From Acanthococcus lagerstroemiae (Eukaryota; Arthropoda; Insecta; Hemiptera; Eriococcidae): a stretch of 64,000 bases of DNA. The notes under the pieces were generated by a model. It was not told the origin of the DNA and did not search any database. It saw only the letters and a list, made by a program, of their open reading frames with translations. Of the stretch, positions 12,301-24,699 are shown piece after piece (positions within the stretch are counted from its first letter, which is position 1; each line of letters begins with the position of its first letter). The stretch spans positions 33,991,214 to 34,055,213 of the forward strand of contig CM063110.1 of NCBI GenBank assembly GCA_031841125.1, written 5' to 3'. The position numbers and the translations under genes were made by a program.

Positions 12301-15300
12301 GCTATCACTCTCCTAGATTAATTCAGTGGCATCCTACGAAGGGTCTAAAAACCAGAATTTTGCAACTGTTGCCAAGTATTGGTCTGCCGAATTTTCCATT
12401 TTTAATCGTAGCAAATGGCAGTATATGCCATCAGGAATGAGTTTCCTTTATACGCGCCGATGTTAAGCTCGAGTGTTATTTTCTGTGAATTTTTGAAAAT
12501 ATTTTATATGTTGAAATTTGCCAATTTATTGGCCGAACAGTGTTTGGCACAACCTGAAAAAATTATCTGAAATTGGCAGAATGAAAAGAAGAAAGTGAAA
12601 TTCAGTTTATTTATTGTAATCAAAGTAACACACAAAAAGCATGGAAATGTCAAAAGGCTCCTCGTCATTTCATTTGGCAGACTGATAACATAGGAAAATT
12701 GGAATCAAATATTGATCAAATTTTTTTCTCCCATGTATTGAATTCCATCATTACCATATGCTCTGCAATTCTCAAATGGGCTACCTAACTTACTGAAATA
12801 AAAAAAACATAGTGATAAGACTGGGGTACAATCAGTTCCATAACTGGATTCCATCTCCAATTCATAGAGGACCCGCACTCGGTAAGTATCTAGCTACTCA
12901 CTCGTCCGTTGATTATTCAAAAAATGTTCTTTAGTATGTCCTTGAATTCACAATTGCAAAAAGTCCGAAATTAATTGCATGAAGTACTTACTTTCTCGAT
13001 TTTGATGATGTACTTCGAAAATGCAAGCATGTTAGCAAATTTTTCCACAGCTCATGTCTTCAACGCGAATTATCAAAATCACTTCGAACGTATATCGTAC
13101 TGAAGTCCTGTGTGTCTGCCGGACACGGATAAAAAAATAAAACTCTCATCCTCTCTAATGGACCAGATCTGTAGCTTCAGAATTTTGACCATTAATTGGC
13201 AATTGACCATGTGAGTGGCACTCTAAGTAGGTACCTTATAGAAACCAAAATTCTAATGAAAAGTTGGAAAAATTGAACAGTTTCCCTGAAAATGATTTTT
13301 TTTTTTTACAAACAAAATAACGGATCAGTTGTACCCATGTGGCAACTATGGACTTTTAGCTTCAGGGGGGGGGGATACTGAACGTTTTCCCCACATATTT
13401 TACGCACTGAAATACCAGAAGCAACCTCCGCCGGATTTGGGCGCGCGATCAGAAGTCAAGATAGTGATGGACAAATTCAAGCAGGAATGGGCGTTATCAA
13501 TATGGTCTTTGCTTTAAAATATGATCGAGATCGAGAGTATCAAAAAGATCATGATTTGAGATCGCCAAAATATCATTAGATTCATGCTCTGAATGTTCGT
13601 GATTATTTTTCGAAATGTGGTCTAAAATCAAAAATATATAAATCATGCAAAATCCTAATCTCAAGATTAAAGAAATCACAAGATCACTGATATGTTTTCA
13701 AGACCTAACATTTTTCCCCCTGCAAAATGACCTTTTAATCTGAATCCGTGATATTTTTCAAGTTCACCTTCGTAAAATACCGGTGAAGGGTAAAGAGAAT
13801 AGTAAATTACCCCTTGACCAAGAGTCCGATGGGCAAAATTCCTCCAGTTACCCTGGTAACTAAAGGGGAACAAGGATAATCTGAGGGTAACCGAGGGTCG
13901 CGGGTAACTAGAGGGTAACTAACTGTTTAGTATCCCGCCAATTACCCGGGTAACAAACGGGGTAACTTTTCCGCAGGTAATTGGTAACTAGAGGGTAACT
14001 GATTGCACATCGGGCGAGTAAATCTAGGAACCTAAACAATTCATTACCTCTTGCATCTAGTGATAAGTTAGAGCATGAATCCAGTGACCTAATATCATGA
14101 TCTGCGGGTCATTCAAATGCTTGAAAATATTACGAATCCAGATCAAAAGATTATTTTGAAGACAAAACATTACATCTTGAAATAGTATCATAATAATTAT
14201 TGTGATCTCTTTAATTTTAAGCTGTAAATCATGAGTTCAGTCACTGCATTCATGATTCTACCCGTCCCTCGACTCAAGGTACCTACTGCAGTGTTTATGC
14301 TTCTATAGACTGGAAGTCCCTGGAACTTTGTAATGAACTTTATTATACGACCTAGAACTAAAACTACCAATATTTCGAAAATATAAGTGTTATTTGCTGG
14401 TAATTAGATTTTCTTAATTTGGCCCACACTAACTCTGTTTATCTAATGACGGTCTGTTTTATGTTACAGGCTGTGATCCAACTGACAAGAACATTTTTGT
14501 TAAAAACCTAGTGAGGATATTCAAGACAGAGTTCAACAGGAATGTATTTGAAAAACAACACGGTAAGTTTTCTCCGCGAATATTCATTCACTCGATGTTT
14601 CTCACAATCACAGTCTGTCATGTAAATTTTATCAACTCGTCAAATCTGCATTTCTGCAATTTCAGCCTTCCCGGTACATCAGAACGCGACTACCCTGGAA
14701 GAAAGCGCGATGCAATGGAAATTTGTCACTCTGGACAAAGATAAGAACAATCTATTGCACAAAAACGAATACAGAGATCTCAGGAAACTGGTCAAAAAGG
14801 TAGTGAAGCCTAGAAGATGCTCTAGAATGTTCATTAGGCTGTGCGATGTGAACCAAAACTCAGTCATCAGCAAGGAAGAATGGATGAATTGCTTAAAAGT
14901 AAACAGCAGTGGTAAGGAAACTGACTCGGATTCAGTCTCGTATTGTTTGCTGTTGAAAATATGATTTCCATCTCAGCCAAGTACATATAGGGTTTAGCAC
15001 TAAAGATGATGTGATACATCGTACCATCACGCTATCACCATGTTCAGTCTCGTTATACATTATACCAGTTGTACTAAACTCATTATTTCACACTCCAGTT
15101 CGTTAATTAAGGTAAATTTAAACAGCGAGATCATTACAGGAACTAAAACGTTGATAATACTTATTTCGGGTTATGGTAAGCAGGAAACTTCAATTAATTG
15201 CACTTAATCACCATCAGAATTCTTAACGTTACTTTTCACTAATGTTTAGTTTTATGACTTAATCCCCTCGTGTATTTTTATCACTCACGCGGTAATGTAT

Positions 15301-18300
15301 TAGTAGTATTGCAAACGACTTATATATACCTACCTATAGGTACTACGATGTTTATCCGGATATTTTGTTTTTTCAGTCCGTCCCCTTTTCAACTATCCTT
15401 ATGTTATGGTATATCTGAGCAGATTCTGAATTGTTTTCCTTTCGGTTAAAGATTTTACAAGTTTTTCAGAAAAAAAAAAGTTTGAATGGCGGCGCCGGAA
15501 CCCGAACATCTTTTATAAGAAAATGCCTATCGAATGCATAGGTATCGCATAATGCTTTGTAAAATAAAAAATGTTACCTTCTAAATTGAAAATAATACAT
15601 TTTACTGGCTTTGGAGAGAAAGAAAATCTTAAGAAAGTAGCACCGAAGTCCGAAAATCTTTTATGAGAACATAATCTAATCAGTGACCAAGCGTTAAACT
15701 AGACGAAATTACCTACTGTGCCTTTCATGGCGCATGACACTATTTTGCGACTTTCAAAAATCTTGATAGTGATGAATAACAGAGAGATGTATCTATAGGT
15801 ATAGAGACATTGTAACTTCAATGTTATTGTCTATTCGCCGTTGGAAAATTTTGTTTCCTTGTTAAATGGAGACTGAGCGCAAGAAATCATAAAGCCATTT
15901 TGGAACATTATGAATATGTACAGTAGTAAGAAAATTTGAAATAGATTCCTTTTACAACTATCTCTGTTTAATCAGATTTAAGAATATGAATCACGATAAA
16001 AATAAATTGATACAATAACTTAATGCTAAAACTCGCCTACCTGTTTGTACCTTAGTAGGTAATCTTAGTTTCCAAAATACTAAATTTTTGTGTTCAGTAC
16101 TTATGTAGGTACTGTTAAATGTTATTTGTCCCTTTAAAAAAAAAAAACAATTGATTTTAGTTATTCTTATGAATCAGGTTAAAATCTTTGTTTTGATATA
16201 CGAACTTCATATCTATAACACGAACATTTCAATAATATCCTGGAATGTTTTATTACCTGTAGGTATAAGTATGTTTATCTATTGGGGTAATACAATGCAC
16301 CCAATCATCCCAGTGGGGGACAACCTTATGAAAATGTGAATGCTTTAAAAACTGTCGAATGAAGTTTTGTTAACAAAGACTTACCTAACTGAAAAAATTA
16401 TTGAACATTTCAGTCAAATTCTCCTAATAATTGTCTCAGAACTGAAAATAAAAGTCTAATTACTTATGTTGTACCCGTCAAAATTAAAATCAGGAAGAAA
16501 ATCCGCTTTTGTTGACATTGCAGCAACTAAAATTACCTAAGTTAACCCAACATGAATTTTTGTCACATAAAATAGTTCATTCAAGCTACACGTTGCCATA
16601 TTTCACAGTCGCGTGATATTATCTAAATTCGCAAAATCATGCGCACATCAGTTACCTGTCACGTATAATTACCCCGCTCTTTGTTAATACATGAAATATG
16701 AATTTATTGCCAAAATTTTCAAGATGATATACATCTGCTGCAAACATTGTTGCCAATTGCATGTATTGAGAGAATATTTTTAGTTCCTATTGAATTCCAC
16801 TTCAGTTTGTTCAGCAACATTTTTTCTGATCTCCGGTAGTACGTGAATTCAGTCACAAAAACTGTAGATTCTTATACCTCCTCAGGTTAGGACAGTGAGG
16901 ATTCTGGACTATGTTGAAATTTAGTTGACACACTTGCTTCTATCCCCCCCCCCTCCCCCCAACAAAAAAAAGTTGAATGAACTGAAGACGACGTAACTAT
17001 AGATACATAATTTATGTAGAATATAGATACTTGAACGGTTAATTTCATTAAAATTACAGCTATTTACCTATAGAAATCATTTATTTTTTGAACGCAGGAG
17101 TGCCCTTCAGACCACATTCCATAGAAACAACACTGTCGCCCGATACTGACGCAGAATTGGAAGATATTGATTTGGTAAAGCCTGAAAGAGACCCTGCATC
17201 AGGTAAAGATCAAAATGAACACTAAAATACAAACATTATGTTAAAACCATATAAGATTGTCAATACAGTTATTATTGGGATAGTATATGTGTGTAGTGGA
17301 TGAAGAGCTGCTGAAACTCTTTTATTGTTTCAAATATTGACATTTAGAGATGTTTCAGATATTTTTTAACTTTCAAAACAAGTTTTCTTAGTCTGTTTTC
17401 AATTTCTAGTTTTGGAAGAAAGTGTGTTACCTTTAACCGAAGATTCACCTGATAATGAGGAGCAGGAACATGAAGGAAAAGGTACCTACTCAATTATTAT
17501 AAAAGTGATTACTTTCAAGACTATAGAGAAGACACTACGTATCTAATCGAAACATACGTTGAGTTTTTATCTCATGAATGTTTTTGTAAATCTCACTGCC
17601 AATAACGAATACTGCAATGCCATTGTCAGAAAATTTGACTATGATACTACCGCAACTTGGCAGTAAATACAGTAGTACAACTGTCGTGATCCACCAAATA
17701 CAGCCAAAAAATGTGGGTGTATAGCAGCTCTACTCCCGAACAACATTTGGCTTTGACAGAGGTTTGGCAGGACTCAGTGACAGGACAGTTAGTTTTTCTG
17801 GTGGTGCGTGAACTCGCAGTGGGTTAGCAGTATTCTGTGGCAGTACATCAGCTGAGACTTACATAGCGGTCAGTTGTAGAACTGACAGCAGAATAAGCAG
17901 TATAGCAGGGTGGCATTGCTGCCGGCTTAATTGGTGGGAAGGTGGTTGTAAAACCACCAAAATAATTTGGTTGTAAGATTGGCAGCTCACTGTCATACTT
18001 TCCACTAAAAACTTTTTAACTACCCCACTGCATCTTTGCAGTAGTAGCGGTGTTGCCAGGGTAATTTCTGACAGCACTGTCACGGCATCCTTCATATAGA
18101 AATGTATGCCATATAGGACTAGTGTGTACCTGCTCACTGAGCATTAAGTATGGTAATTGGTAATTATACAAATTCTTCAACTTGAAGTTTAATTACAACG
18201 GCTATACTTTCTTCAACACTGATCTTAAAATATGTCTGCTCTATAATCAGTTGCATACATATAGTAGTTGTTTATTTTCTAGTGTATAGTAACCTTTGAA

Positions 18301-21300
18301 ATTCACATATGTTCATTTCAGTGAACGATTGTCAATCCGATCGCCAAGCAGTGCTGGATGAACCAAGATTCGACTGGCAGAAAATGTACATCCCGGAGTG
18401 CACTAAAGATGGCCGCTACAACAAAGTACAATGTTACCGTTCAACAGGTATACACATATGCATAGTAATTACTAATAAGGGTTTCAGTTCAATATAAGTT
18501 TTCAAGCTCGTCTTGGTTTCTTCATATATTGTGTATTTTGATGAGTCAATAGTTGTGTGATACAGGTTATTGTTGGTGCGTGCTCGAGGATTCGGGAAAA
18601 CCAATTCCAGGAACGTCGGTTAAAGATACAAATCCAAAGTGTGATACTATACCAAATTTGATGCGTCCGATGACAGGTGATCCTCAGATTCATTATTCAA
18701 GTTGACCTAGCTAGTTCGGTGCAGGGTTGAGACGTAAAAAATGAAATAATTGTGACCCTGGATGAAAAAGAGCTCTTTAACCTCAAGAACGAGCTTTTCA
18801 GATAAATAGGGAAAAGAAGCTTTGCACAGTTCATTCTCGGCAAGCATGGGGTGCAATCTGGGCCCTTTGTTCAGACCCAACAAAATGATTTTTGGAGTTT
18901 CACATTATCTTCTCGTGAGAGTATAATTATTTACATATCTACCAAAACCTGCAAAAACCCCAGTTCGATTTTTTGACGCTAAAGAGCCTTTCGGGGTCAC
19001 AATTTTTACACGTATTATACCTATGTAAAGTAAAAACTGTTTTTTTTTTTCTGTGTAAAACGTGTAAGTATGCAGAATATGTAAGAAATATGAATGTGTC
19101 CCAGAAAAAAGACTTGCCTTGTGTTGATCGATTTAGGAGTATTAGATCCATTTTCTTGTGCATGTAAATTTCAGTTGTTCTTTTTGGTTTTGGCTCTTCA
19201 ACACTCTGCTTTTGGTTTTCTTTCAGACCACTGACCTCAACTTCAATTTCTGGATAATTCTACTTGTTTTCTTTTAGAAAATCATGAAAATTCTATAATA
19301 GATTACATATATTTTCGTCAAAAATATTAAATACATAAATGGGAAACCCTTCCTAGCACCAAATTTTATCGTTGTTACCATGTGATCTATATAATCATTG
19401 CTGTATTCTACACATTTCTTACATACCTATTTTATGCATTTCTACTCACAAAAAGCCAACCCTGGTTCGGTGTCACTCAGTTTCGGATTAATGAAGGAGG
19501 CGCAGGACATCGATGGTTTGTGTGTCATTACGGCCAGTATAATTTTTTATCGACTGTGTTACTTTTCAGGTTGTCCAGATCATAAGAAAGTAGCTTTTAT
19601 CAATAACCTAATGGATTTCTTTCATCGTAATTTAAGGTATGTATGAGTGTCGATTTCTACTGTTGAGCTCGACGTTACTTTCTTATTTAGTATCTATAAA
19701 GTAAATTCAATATAAATCGATCACGAGCATTGTTATGGAACAAGTGCAAGGACGTACAGAAGGGACAGATCTGTTTATGTCGCAAAAATTTCTCTATTGA
19801 TGACATCTCCATGACGGTTTTTAAATTTAAAAATGTACTACCGAGTACACCGACATGGCAATATAAGAGCAGCAGTACGGCCGACGTAATTGGCAATATG
19901 TTGGTAGTGGAATTGCTAAAACATTTTAGCAGTGAGATAGGCAGTTCACTGCTGGTTTTACAAGCCACTAAAAATTTTTAAACTACCATACTGCATGTAT
20001 TTTATCCAACTCTTAATGATTAGTAGTAGAGTGTAGGCAGTGAGACTTCAGACAAATTTCACGGCGTTCTTCATGGGGTTTTGGCCACAGTTGGTAGAAT
20101 TAAAAAGAACAGATGTTTGTTTTTTCTGTCGTTTTGATGCGTCCTTGTTAATAGCAACAATAATCACACCCCCATATACCTATTTGCTATAGTGTCTGGC
20201 TAGATTCTACAAGACTATTAACTCGACTCTTTTCAAATTACAGCTCGTCCTCCTCAAACAACGAACACAACTCGAAGGAAAACCAAAATGGACACGAGCA
20301 AACTGCATCACGAGGATTTCACAGCTTGGATGTAAATAAAAATGAAGTAAGTTAGGGGTCTTTTGTTATCTATAAAAAATGTTGAGAGCAGGCTTAGAGA
20401 GCGCGAGACAGAGCGCGTCTCGAAAGAAAGAGAAAGAAGAGAAAGTATTTTTGTAAAATAGTATAAAGATAGAGATGATCAACTGATGTAAGCGCTGGGT
20501 ACTTGTTACATATTATTTTAAAAAAGAATAGAAACGACACCGCATAAATTATTAACTTGACTTGTATTAATAATAATAAGAAAACAACATAATAATCGAC
20601 AACAACAATAGGAAAAGGATAATAATGTGTAAACGTGACACGTAGGATAAGGTAGGGTAATCTAAGTAATGTAGGGTAAGTTGGTTACATGACAGTACTG
20701 TTTCAAAGCACGAGTTAAGTGAATTAAGTTTGGAGTCTTATTATCCAAAAATGTTGAGAGCAGGCTTAGATATAAGCGCTAGGTACTGTTTCGGAGCACA
20801 AGTTAGGTATCTATCCTTCATGTGCGATATTGATGTTTGATTATCGAATAGCTTAAGTGCTGGGAGTAAGCATTATTGATATGGAGGCGATGTGACATCT
20901 TCGCAGTTGGGACTTAAACCCAAGTTGCATGTGCTGGAAGCACTGTCAGTATGTTCATTGTATGTGAATTTTGGCGAATAGATGACCCCAAACTGATAAC
21001 AATACACGCAAAACGTTTGCCTATGGTAGCGCTGTCTAAGTGAGGTTTAAACCCCAATTGAGTACACGGCAAATAATTTGCATCATAAGGTGCACATGTG
21101 TGCGTGGATCAGACGAGTGTTATGCCAGCAAAGTACATACCCACTTAAAGGTAACCCGAACCATCGATGTGGGAAAAAAAGATACTGTGTCCATGAAACA
21201 CATTGGTGGATAAGGTTGGTAAACACATTTACTGGACATTCTGTTCAGCAGACCATCCAAGAGATGTGTTCAATGGATTTCTTATGATCCGTCCAGTAGA

Positions 21301-22094
21301 TGCTCAGCTCCAGGCATTTTGAAGGCATGGCCAGCGATTATTCTCTGTATAGTATAGTAGTAATACCGGTCATGTTATTTACTTGACGATCCAACTGGAA
21401 TAGCCATTGCATGTTTTACAAATAATTATCTGGACAGTCTAATGAATGTCTACTATAGATAGACATCTTGTAACCCCTGTAATTCCATAAGAAATCATCA
21501 TATATGTGTATTAGCTCAATTCTTCAACAATATCAGTGTATATCATAGCTACAAATTTACAATAGGTACTGATGCAACTCACGAAGACGAAGGGGGACAT
21601 GTCCACATTTGTGCACAGTTCGGTGTCCCTGTGAACAGCATTTCGTGGGTGGATTTTATTTCTCGTCCAGCTTTTTCGTATAGCTATAGTTTTGATCCCA
21701 AAATTCACAGAAATATGAAATGTGGTATTTTGCAACAGGTTTTAGATCGCAGTGAATGGAAAAGCTTTCGTTCGATGATGTCTACAAATAAAGTACTGAG
21801 ACGATGCGGTCGTAAGTTTCCACGATATTGCGACGTAAATCAGGATAAAAAAATTACCATGACTGAGTGGATGCAGTGTCTCAGCTTAGAAACTGTAACT
21901 TCTTTAGGTAAGCTTACTACTGTACGCTACGTGACTTTGCATACTTGTGCATGCTTGTAGCATTAAGTTACGACTCAGCAGGTTGACTTCATTATACCGT
22001 TTGTTTAGGTGCAATTTCAGACACTCATTCCAGTTCTAGTAACCGACGCCGGGGAAAGAATCCTATTGAATCGTTTCTTAAAGAAGACGACTGA
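6325..22094 (+). CDS. SMOC: SMOC-like (Pentagone/Magu family) secreted matricellular protein, 5'-partial
   Basis: Exons: 6325-6546, 11316-11375, 14470-14562, 14666-14911, 17098-17202, 17410-17481, 18322-18447, 18566-18676, 19570-19636, 20244-20346, 21739-21907, 22009-22094 (TGA at 22092). All joins keep frame with GT-AG sites, mostly phase 1, giving 485 visible residues. Order: thyroglobulin-1 domain (exon 1, VQCHKSAGYCWCV); an EC/EF-hand module (14470-14911) with loops DKDKNNLLHKNE and DVNQNSVISKEE; an acidic linker (17098-17481); a second thyroglobulin-1 domain split over 18322-18676; a second EC module with loops DVNKNEVLDRSE and DVNQDKKITMTE; and a basic tail. All four EF loops keep their Ca-binding positions. 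The family is secreted and binds proteoglycans; the fly member tunes the Dpp/BMP gradient. Signal peptide and follistatin domain are not visible. The SMOC call is firm; which paralogue is not known. Confidence 0.9.
7099..7296 (-). repeat. tRNA-derived SINE
   Basis: On the minus strand the right end reads as a tRNA head: an A-box-like TAGTGGATAGCGCGC and a B-box-like GGGTTCAAGCC with the spacing of a tRNA gene. Instead of a closing acceptor stem it runs into about 130 bases of unrelated body and ends in an A10 tract (plus-strand T-run near 7089-7100). Head, body and poly(A) are the layout of a Pol III SINE. I could not fix a target-site duplication. A free tRNA gene is unlikely because no 3' acceptor strand follows the T arm. 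Confidence 0.65.
8110..8900. repeat. Degenerate ~140-bp tandem repeat, about six units
   Basis: The word GAAATCAGGGACCC and its variants recur near 8177, 8316, 8424, 8568, 8706 and 8846, mostly 138-144 bases apart. Each is preceded by a 'gaatcgggg-tcg-atc-aaa' type segment and followed by 'ctgatactttgttca' variants. Units are strongly diverged. Similar words in inverted orientation appear near 50180-50290 and 51500-51640, so the family is dispersed. Confidence 0.6.
9490..9740. repeat. Local duplication, ~126-bp spacing
   Basis: The segment starting GGATCAATTTGGGTG near 9496 recurs near 9621, and both copies continue with similar 'gaccgaggaa' and 'cgattcaggaaa' words about 70 bases later. It is a diverged direct repeat of unknown origin. 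Confidence 0.45.
10396..10430. repeat. G13 / C13 palindrome
   Basis: Thirteen G (10396-10408), a 9-base spacer TTCCGGGTT, then thirteen C (10418-10430). This is a perfect inverted homopolymer repeat able to form a GC hairpin or, on either strand, G-rich structures. An assembly or base-calling artefact is possible for such a sequence. Confidence 0.8.
10870..10920. repeat. Compound microsatellite C13-(CA)n-(AAAT)n
   Basis: A run of 13 C (10870-10882) leads directly into alternating CA and then tetranucleotide AAAT repeats up to about 10920. It is an ordinary compound simple repeat apart from the long C run. Confidence 0.8.
11376..14469. other. SMOC intron
   Basis: No exon recognised. It holds a G11 run (12138-12148), a G10 run (13365-13374) and a cluster of GGTAACT words (13850-14012, separate entry). 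The rest is unassigned AT-rich sequence. Confidence 0.6.
13850..14012. repeat. Cluster of GGTAACT words
   Basis: GGTAACT, or its relative GGGTAACNN, occurs about eight times in 160 bases, including two copies of GGTAACTAGAGGGTAACT. The end of the cluster (GGTAACTGATTGCACATC) has a close match at about 60437-60470 inside an unrelated repeat area, so at least part of it is a dispersed repeat. Confidence 0.5.
14912..17097. other. SMOC intron, nothing recognised
   Basis: AT-rich sequence with a C10TC6 run near 16944-16960. I see no exon, RNA gene or clear repeat. Confidence 0.5.
17482..18321. other. SMOC intron with a dispersed repeat
   Basis: The part from about 17690 to 18120 shares words with 19840-20080, in particular 'ggcagctcactg', 'ccactaaaaactttttaactacc' variants and 'actgcat'. 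It looks like one of two diverged copies of an unknown interspersed repeat. Confidence 0.45.
18677..20243. other. Two SMOC introns around exon 19570-19636
   Basis: Intron 18677-19569 holds nothing I recognise. Intron 19637-20243 holds, at about 19840-20080, the second copy of the interspersed repeat also present near 17690-18120, in the same orientation. Confidence 0.45.
20347..21738. other. SMOC intron splitting an EF-hand; local duplication
   Basis: This intron falls inside the third EF-hand loop (DVNKNE / VLDRSE). The segment with AATGTTGAGAGCAGGCTTAG near 20378 recurs near 20748, with nearby 'taagcgct-ggtact' words also repeated, so about 370 bases were duplicated and then diverged. Confidence 0.5.
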
Positions 22095-22269
22095 GTGAGG
22101 TGTAAGCACGGTACCAATATTGGTTTGCGATTAATCAGACACATTTGCGAGTGAACGTCGTTTCGATGTTGGATTCGTCAGTCATGTGTATTAACTTTCA
22201 TACCGGGTTTCTCAATCGACCTCATCTAGCAACCTACGACGACTTGTACATTACTGAAATCTCACATTT

Positions 22270-23390
22270 TGTAATTTATTGCACGTAATGAAAAATACAT
22301 TCTTGTTTTAGCGTTTTAGTATAGCCCAGTGGATTAATCACGTCGTACTGTCTTACTTGAATTTCCACGAGCCAAGTACATGGCAAGAGGAGGGGGAAGG
22401 AAATGGATTTCCATTCCTCTTCCAGGGCCGACGGCCTTAGAACCTTTTCCCTACTACCAACAATTTCGAGTGTATCTCGGGAACAGAGTATCTCCCACAA
22501 ACTTGAACTCAGCGTTAAAAATTGGGTGGAAAACAGTCGTTAACTGAAATTTTCTTCATACTATAGACACATATTATGTTCTTTTTAGAGGGAAAAAATG
22601 TTCGAAAAGCTTCGGCGTCGGGACCCGTACTCAATTTGCCGAGACAAATACCAAACTATTGTCAAAATTGAGCCAGTATCATTTTTTCACCCATTTCACC
22701 AATATTTTGGATCGTATCTCAGAAACGGAGCGTCGCCGCCAAATGTAAACAAATGATTTAAATTCACAGTGAAAAACTGAGTGGAAAAGTCATTTACTCA
22801 AAATATTTGACCTGAAATTTTGAAAATTTCTTCATACTATACATATCGTTTTTTTGGGGGGCGGAGGTGGGGGGGGGGGGTTCCGAAGAGCTTCGGCATG
22901 GGTACCTGTCACTAAATACTCAATTTTTCAAGACAAATCCAGATCCATTGACAAAACTGAGCAAGAATCATTTTCTGACCAAATTCACCAACCTTTTCGA
23001 GCGTGAATCGACAACGGAGGGTCAACGCCAAATTTGAGCAACGAATGTAAACGCAACAAGAAATGCTGAGTCAAAAGTAGGTGGTTATCTCAATTCATTC
23101 TATTTTTGAAAATTTCTCCATACACATCAGGTATTTTTTTAGCAGAAATTTTTCGGTGAACTTCCGGGCCGGTACCTGGTGTACATTATTCAACATTTGA
23201 AGATCAATTCAGATCCGGCATCAAAATGGGTCTCCACTCATTTTTCGATACTTATTATTGCACCTCCCCCCGAGGGTAAACAATATTTTTGATCCTATAT
23301 TTGGACAATAAATTTGAACTCGCGGAGAAAAATAGTGTAGAAATAGGTACATGGTTATTTCAACTTTTTTTATTAAAAAATTTTTTTTTC
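22270..23390 (-). repeat. ~280-bp tandem repeat, three to four diverged units
   Basis: The landmark TTCTTCATACTATA recurs at about 22552, 22831 and, altered, 23115. Each is preceded by 'tatctcagaaacggagcgtc-ccgccaaat' variants and followed by a 'cgaagagcttcgg' block. The same blocks occur in reverse complement in the array at 48030-50130, so both belong to one family. A G12 run (22869-22880) sits in one unit. Confidence 0.65.
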
Positions 23391-23392
23391 CA

Positions 23393-23560
23393 ACTTTGAG
23401 TCGAATTTAAATCGATTTAAAGTAGATTTTGGGTCGATTTTAGGTCGACTTTGAGTTGATTCGGAGTCTATTCTGAGTCAATTTTGAGGTGAATTCAAGT
23501 CGGCTTCGAGTTAATTTTGAAGTTCACTCCGAGGGGATTTTAAGTCGACTTCGAGTCCAG
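23393..23560. repeat. 11-bp-period minisatellite, about 13 to 15 units
   Basis: Consecutive 11-mers such as GTCGATTTTAG, GTCGACTTTGA, GTTGATTCGGA, GTCAATTTTGA and GTCGACTTCGA follow each other with almost no gaps. The units vary, but the register is kept for about 160 bases. Confidence 0.75.
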
Positions 23561-24699
23561 CATCAAAAACCGCGATCACCAATGTCCGACATCGGATACG
23601 GTACCTGAGGAAACTACTGAAATGGAGTTGATTATTACGTTTTTGAAAATTTGAGTTTTGTCAGGTGATTAGCATCACGATTCATACGGTGTTGAAAACG
23701 TTTCTCGAAGAAGTACGCACTTCATGATGGTCACTGGTGGAAGTTTTTTTGTGAGAGGTAAGGTGTGGCGGTGAAGGGTTGAACAGGAAAAATACCGACT
23801 GAAACATGAAAAAATTACAGTTACAACCTGAGAAAAAGTCCTCATTTTCTTAACTTGGCCAACTAGCCAGTAGAATTTGTCAAGTACAATTTTTCAAATA
23901 ACTTTCAAGTAGTAAGGGTGGGCCGTAGAGAAGGCATATATTTATTGGGGGACAGAGACTTGAAAATACCCGACTTTAATTCTTAATTACCAACCTTTGG
24001 ATTCCTCATTGAGGAGCGGGAAGGGGAAGGTGTTTTTATAGCCACATGGACGAGCATACATTTCGGAAAATGAAATCACTTTCTAATATTTTCAATTAAG
24101 TAAGTATTTATTCGTAATTTGTCAATAACTCGTAATATTCTGAAGAAAATTTGTAGAGCAAGTGGAAATTTTATAAGGCTACAAATTTGATTTTTCTCTG
24201 AAAAGGAATCCTCTTACATACATCGTTGCACGCAATGACGCCTTCATGATTTTCTTTTCAACAGGAACTAAAAATTGTCTTTGATAATAAATTAGATAAA
24301 AGCATGGCGCGTTAGCGTAGCGAATGAAAAACATTTGAAATTAAGGACACAAAAAGTTTACTCGAGAGGGGGCCGAGCGTGAAATTTTGAAAAGATGAGA
24401 ACAATGGAGAATGAAACCCATATCATTATCCGACCTCATAGTGGCGCATTTACTTTGAGCGGAAAATCCCCATGTATCCAGGGGAAGGGACAAAGACCTG
24501 ACCAACCCCAGCTGCGTGCGTACCTATCACTTCCCTAACTGGTACTGCCCATCTCTTTTTCCCCAAGAAAAAAAGTAATCACAGCAAGATTAAAGTGAAA
24601 AATTGCTAAATTCAATTAAAATATTTCAATACCGATCGCTCTCAAGGCTACCTTTGTAAACTTCGTATAGGCATACTGATCCACAGTTTTGATACTTAC

